Assembly (NCBI GenBank): GCA_913046825.1
Contig: CAJWTF010000076.1
Coordinates: 1 to 17,929 of the forward strand
Reading direction: 5' to 3'
Source: an uncultured Rickettsiales bacterium
GTDB taxonomy: Bacteria; Pseudomonadota; Alphaproteobacteria; UBA8366
DNA length: 17,929 nucleotides
A program made the position numbers and the translations under genes. Shown here piece by piece: positions 15,441-17,929 of this stretch. The number at the start of each line of letters is the position of its first letter. The stretch's first letter is position 1. Below the pieces are notes generated by a model. That model was not told the DNA's origin and did no database searches. It saw only the letters and a list, made by a program, of their open reading frames with translations.

Positions 15441-16469
15441 GTGTCGGAGTCTGGTTTGGCGGAAACAGCGGAAGAAGTTTCCCGCATCGCATTTGGTTTC
15501 ATGGCGTCAAAAGCGCTGTTTGCCGGTTTGCATATAGACGTTTTTACCCAATTGGCCGATGGGCCGAAAAACTCAGCTGAAATCGCCAAGGACGCTAGAA
15601 TTCCGATGAACCGGATCACGACCTTGATGACGGCTCTCACCAGCATCGGACTGGTCGACCGGGAAGAAGAAGGGGAAATTTACTCCAACTCACCGGGCGC
15701 GAAAGCTTTCCTCGCCAAAGGCGCCAAATACGAGTTCGGCGACTATCTTCGGTATCAAATCGACCAACAAATGTACCCATTCCTCGGACAGTTGAACGAG
15801 GTGCTCGACGGCTCGCTCAACCCCGACGCCGTTGACTCATATCAACATTGGATGTCCGATCCGGAACAGGCCTCTATCTATTGCGAGGCGCAGCACGCCG
15901 GCTCACTCGGGCCGGGACGGACGCTCACTCGATTGGTTGATCTCAGCAAGGCGAAAACCTTGCTCGATGTGGGCGGCGGTACCGGGGCCATGAGCATTCG
16001 GCTTCTGGAAGCCTTCCCAGATCTTGACTCGACCATTATCGATTTCCCCAACGTCGCGGAAATCGGCTGGCAGTTCATCTCCGGCGCCGGAATGGTCAAC
16101 CGCATCCGTTATATCCCGTCGAACGCCTTGACGGCCGAATGGCCGAAAGAACAGGACGCGATTTTGATGTCCTATCTGTTCAGCGGCATCCCCGGATCGG
16201 AAGTCCCGCGGCTTGTCGAATACGCGTTCAATTGTCTCGCGCCTGGCGGCAGTTTTATGGTGCATGATTTCATGGTCGAAGATGACCGGACCGGACCGCC
16301 GATGGCAGCGCTTTGGCAATTGCAGCACATGGCGTTCACGCCTGATGCACGCTCGGTGACGCCGGGCTGGCTGCGCACGCGATTGCATGAGGTCGGTTTC
16401 GTCGACATCCGGGAAGACGAAATGATTCCGGGATTGACCCGCCTCATCCACGCCCGCAAGCCGGATTGA
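15441..16469 (+). CDS. S-adenosylmethionine-dependent methyltransferase, O-methyltransferase (PF00891-like) fold
   Basis: A 342-residue class I methyltransferase with an N-terminal winged-helix dimerisation domain (about 10-95; FGFMASKALFAGLHIDVF, then a helix-turn-helix-like SAEIAKDARIPMNRITTLMTAL) and a C-terminal Rossmann domain. Motif I LLDVGGGTG is at 174-182, an acidic residue follows in TIIDFPNVAEI, and LAPGGSFMVHDFM is the later strand. In plant-type O-methyltransferases a catalytic His follows motif V; here the equivalent stretch reads MSYLFSGIPG and lacks it, so the chemistry may differ. GTG 15441 is preceded by AGGAG. The thioesterase start lies 3 nt after its stop, so the two are co-transcribed. 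Substrate is unknown; a small aromatic or CoA-linked acid would fit the neighbours. Confidence 0.88.
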   Translation: MSESGLAETAEEVSRIAFGFMASKALFAGLHIDVFTQLADGPKNSAEIAKDARIPMNRITTLMTALTSIGLVDREEEGEIYSNSPGAKAFLAKGAKYEFGDYLRYQIDQQMYPFLGQLNEVLDGSLNPDAVDSYQHWMSDPEQASIYCEAQHAGSLGPGRTLTRLVDLSKAKTLLDVGGGTGAMSIRLLEAFPDLDSTIIDFPNVAEIGWQFISGAGMVNRIRYIPSNALTAEWPKEQDAILMSYLFSGIPGSEVPRLVEYAFNCLAPGGSFMVHDFMVEDDRTGPPMAALWQLQHMAFTPDARSVTPGWLRTRLHEVGFVDIREDEMIPGLTRLIHARKPD

Positions 16470-16472
16470 GCC

Positions 16473-16913
16473 ATGGCCAGGTCAGATTTTAAATTCACGT
16501 GGCCTTTCCGCGTGCGCTATTCGGAAGTGGACGGCCAGAAAATCGTCTTCAATGCCCACTACCTGACGTATTACGACACGGCGATTACGGAATATTTCCG
16601 CGCCCTGCCGTATGATTACATGGGGCAGGTCGAGCATACAGGACAGGACTTTCACACCGTGCGCACTTTGGTCGAATATCAACAACCGATCGAATTCGAC
16701 GAGGATATCGAGGTGCACGTCCGCACCTCCCGCCTCGGCCGGTCGTCCTTAACGTTCCTGTTGGAAATTCATCCCGCAGGAAAAGACGATCTGCGGGCGA
16801 CGGGCGAAGTCGTTTGGGTTAACACGGATCAAGCAACCCATAAGTCGGCGGCTGTTCCCCAAGAACTCGTCGATAAGATGTTGGCGCTTGAAGGCGAGTT
16901 GCTCGAGCGCTAA
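16473..16913 (+). CDS. Hotdog-fold acyl-CoA thioesterase (4HBT family)
   Basis: A 146-residue single hotdog domain. The active-site strand and helix are RVRYSEVDGQKIVFNAHYLTYYD, of which Asp20 corresponds to the catalytic Asp of 4-hydroxybenzoyl-CoA thioesterase. VRTLVEYQQPIEFDEDIEV and the later TGEVVWVN strand are typical. It likely hydrolyses an acyl- or aroyl-CoA. It follows the methyltransferase after 3 nt and should be in its operon. Its TAA overlaps the stop of the convergent amidohydrolase gene by 4 nt (16910-16913). No ribosome site lies in the short gap itself; translation may be coupled. Confidence 0.92.
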   Translation: MARSDFKFTWPFRVRYSEVDGQKIVFNAHYLTYYDTAITEYFRALPYDYMGQVEHTGQDFHTVRTLVEYQQPIEFDEDIEVHVRTSRLGRSSLTFLLEIHPAGKDDLRATGEVVWVNTDQATHKSAAVPQELVDKMLALEGELLER

Positions 16914-17929
16914 ATCCCCCCGAGCCGATAGGCCTTAGCCGCCGCACCAGCGAATAGATCCCTTTTCTCTGGGTCCGATGCACCCGCTGATATGCGCTTA
17001 AACGCGTTCCAACAGACCTGAAGACTACACCAACGCTTTTGCACTGGAAAATTCGATTCGTACATCGAACGTAACGGGCCGAACGCCTCGATACAGGTCT
17101 CTATCCACGGTCGCCAAGCGGCAGCGACTTCCTCCGAGCACGGTGCCACGTCGCGGTCACCTTCGAAACCCGGCATCCGGATTGGCAGCGCACCCAATTT
17201 AACGAAGACGTTCTCACGCTCCCCAACCCGAAGAATACGCATCCGCCAATCTTCGAACACTTCGTCCTTCCGGCCCTGATAAGGACCGTCGAGGATCGGG
17301 CTGCCAACATGATTGAGCACGATGGTAAGGTCAGGGAACGCATCCGCCAAGGCTGAGGACCTCGTCCAATTGCGGATGATAGAGCCAGCTGTCGAGAGAC
17401 AGGCCCCGGCGCGCCAATACCCCCGCCGCTTCCCGAGCTTTTGCGCTCAACAACATACCCGCATCAGGTGCCACGTTGCGGATACGCTCATCCGCATCCC
17501 AACCCGTCGAATAGCGCACACCGCGGAACCGCGCGCCGGAAGCTTCTATATGTCGATCCAATAGTGGCTCGATCGCCGCACCCAAAGTCATATCGACATT
17601 TCCAAACATGACCGCGCAGGCCCGTGTCGGTCCAAACGCACCGCTGGCGCTCATCGCTGCCTGACCGGTGACGAATTCCGTCTCCCCAAGCGACCGCTCC
17701 ACCTCTGGGCCCCTCTCGCGATACATCGAATGACATTCCGCGAAAACCGTCGCAACGACGTTATGGCCGCAATCGAGATCCGCCGCCAGTTCCGGCATCA
17801 AATAGGTGTACCCATTGCGCAGCCAAAGATGATGATGCGGATCAACAATGGGAAGGCCCGGCTCCAGAGCGTCTTCCATGGTCTTGGAAAGCCAATCGTC
17901 GTCAGGCGATGTTTGTCCTGTATTAGCAG
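16910..17929 (-). pseudogene. Amidohydrolase (COG3618 / Amidohydro_2 TIM barrel), frameshifted and 5'-partial
   Basis: Members of this metal-dependent family hydrolyse lactones or decarboxylate acids. The N-terminal part has the metal signature IVDPHHHLW, then RFRGVRYS and WLYHPQLDEVL. At 17347-17348 an extra base (GG on the minus strand, CC on the plus) shifts the frame and causes a stop at GGCVP. Dropping one base restores LSLADAFPDLTIVLNHVGSP, and the protein continues in the second frame through YESNFPVQK to the end at 16910. The two parts together are full length for the family. An ATG at 17879 is possible, but the frame is open upstream to the window edge and the residues DDWLSKTMEDALEP before it resemble family N-termini, so the gene probably begins outside. 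It is either a recent pseudogene or a single-base sequencing error. Convergent with, and overlapping by 4 nt, the thioesterase. Confidence 0.82.

Noticed and set aside
15903..16451. 182-codon minus-strand frame within the methyltransferase
   Set aside because: It is antisense to a protein with an intact SAM motif and has Arg/His-rich shadow composition.

Overview
The window looks like chromosomal DNA from an alphaproteobacterium, probably close to Rhodospirillales. The basis is a PhaR polyhydroxyalkanoate (PHA) regulator beside a class III-like PHA synthase, a TipF-like membrane EAL protein, two HAD proteins of the alphaproteobacterial 'D-x-W-G-V' type, a DUF952 protein, moderately high GC and short intergenic gaps. 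The lineage is inference; no rRNA, tRNA, CRISPR array or insertion sequence was recognised.

Layout. (1) 33-2850, minus strand: a GntR/FCD regulator followed by oxalyl-CoA decarboxylase (oxc), with a decayed TctA transporter fragment upstream and a likely operator/promoter at 2547-2599. (2) 2993-7029: a PHA locus with divergent phaR, a small coiled-coil gene that overlaps phaC out of frame by 149 nt, phaC, a broken MarR regulator, a long perfect hairpin and an acetyl-CoA acetyltransferase (phaA-like). (3) 7090-8594, minus strand: a class IV aminotransferase and a heavily decayed HTH-S24 (LexA/CI-like) repressor. (4) 8770-12210, plus strand: DUF952 protein, then a degenerate EAL protein coupled by GTGA overlaps to two HAD paralogues of 289 aa each. 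(5) 12405-17929: an accessory-type metabolic cluster with a TauD/TfdA dioxygenase, a Rieske dioxygenase alpha/beta pair on the opposite strand, an O-methyltransferase-fold protein, a hotdog thioesterase and a frameshifted amidohydrolase that runs off the right edge.

How the parts fit. PhaR, PhaC, the coiled-coil protein and the thiolase form a carbon-storage module. The hairpin before the thiolase carries CTGC-N3-GCAG at its centre, which matches the PhaR operator pattern described in Paracoccus/Rhodobacter, so PhaR may control the thiolase as well. Region 5 reads like an oxidative pathway for an aromatic or other carboxylated compound, but the substrate cannot be read from the sequence and no ferredoxin or reductase partner is present.

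The most striking overall pattern is decay: four broken genes in 18 kb, two of them DNA-binding regulators, beside well-preserved enzymes. This suggests relaxed selection (for example a host-associated or niche-restricted lineage), although the single-base lesion in the amidohydrolase could be a sequencing error.
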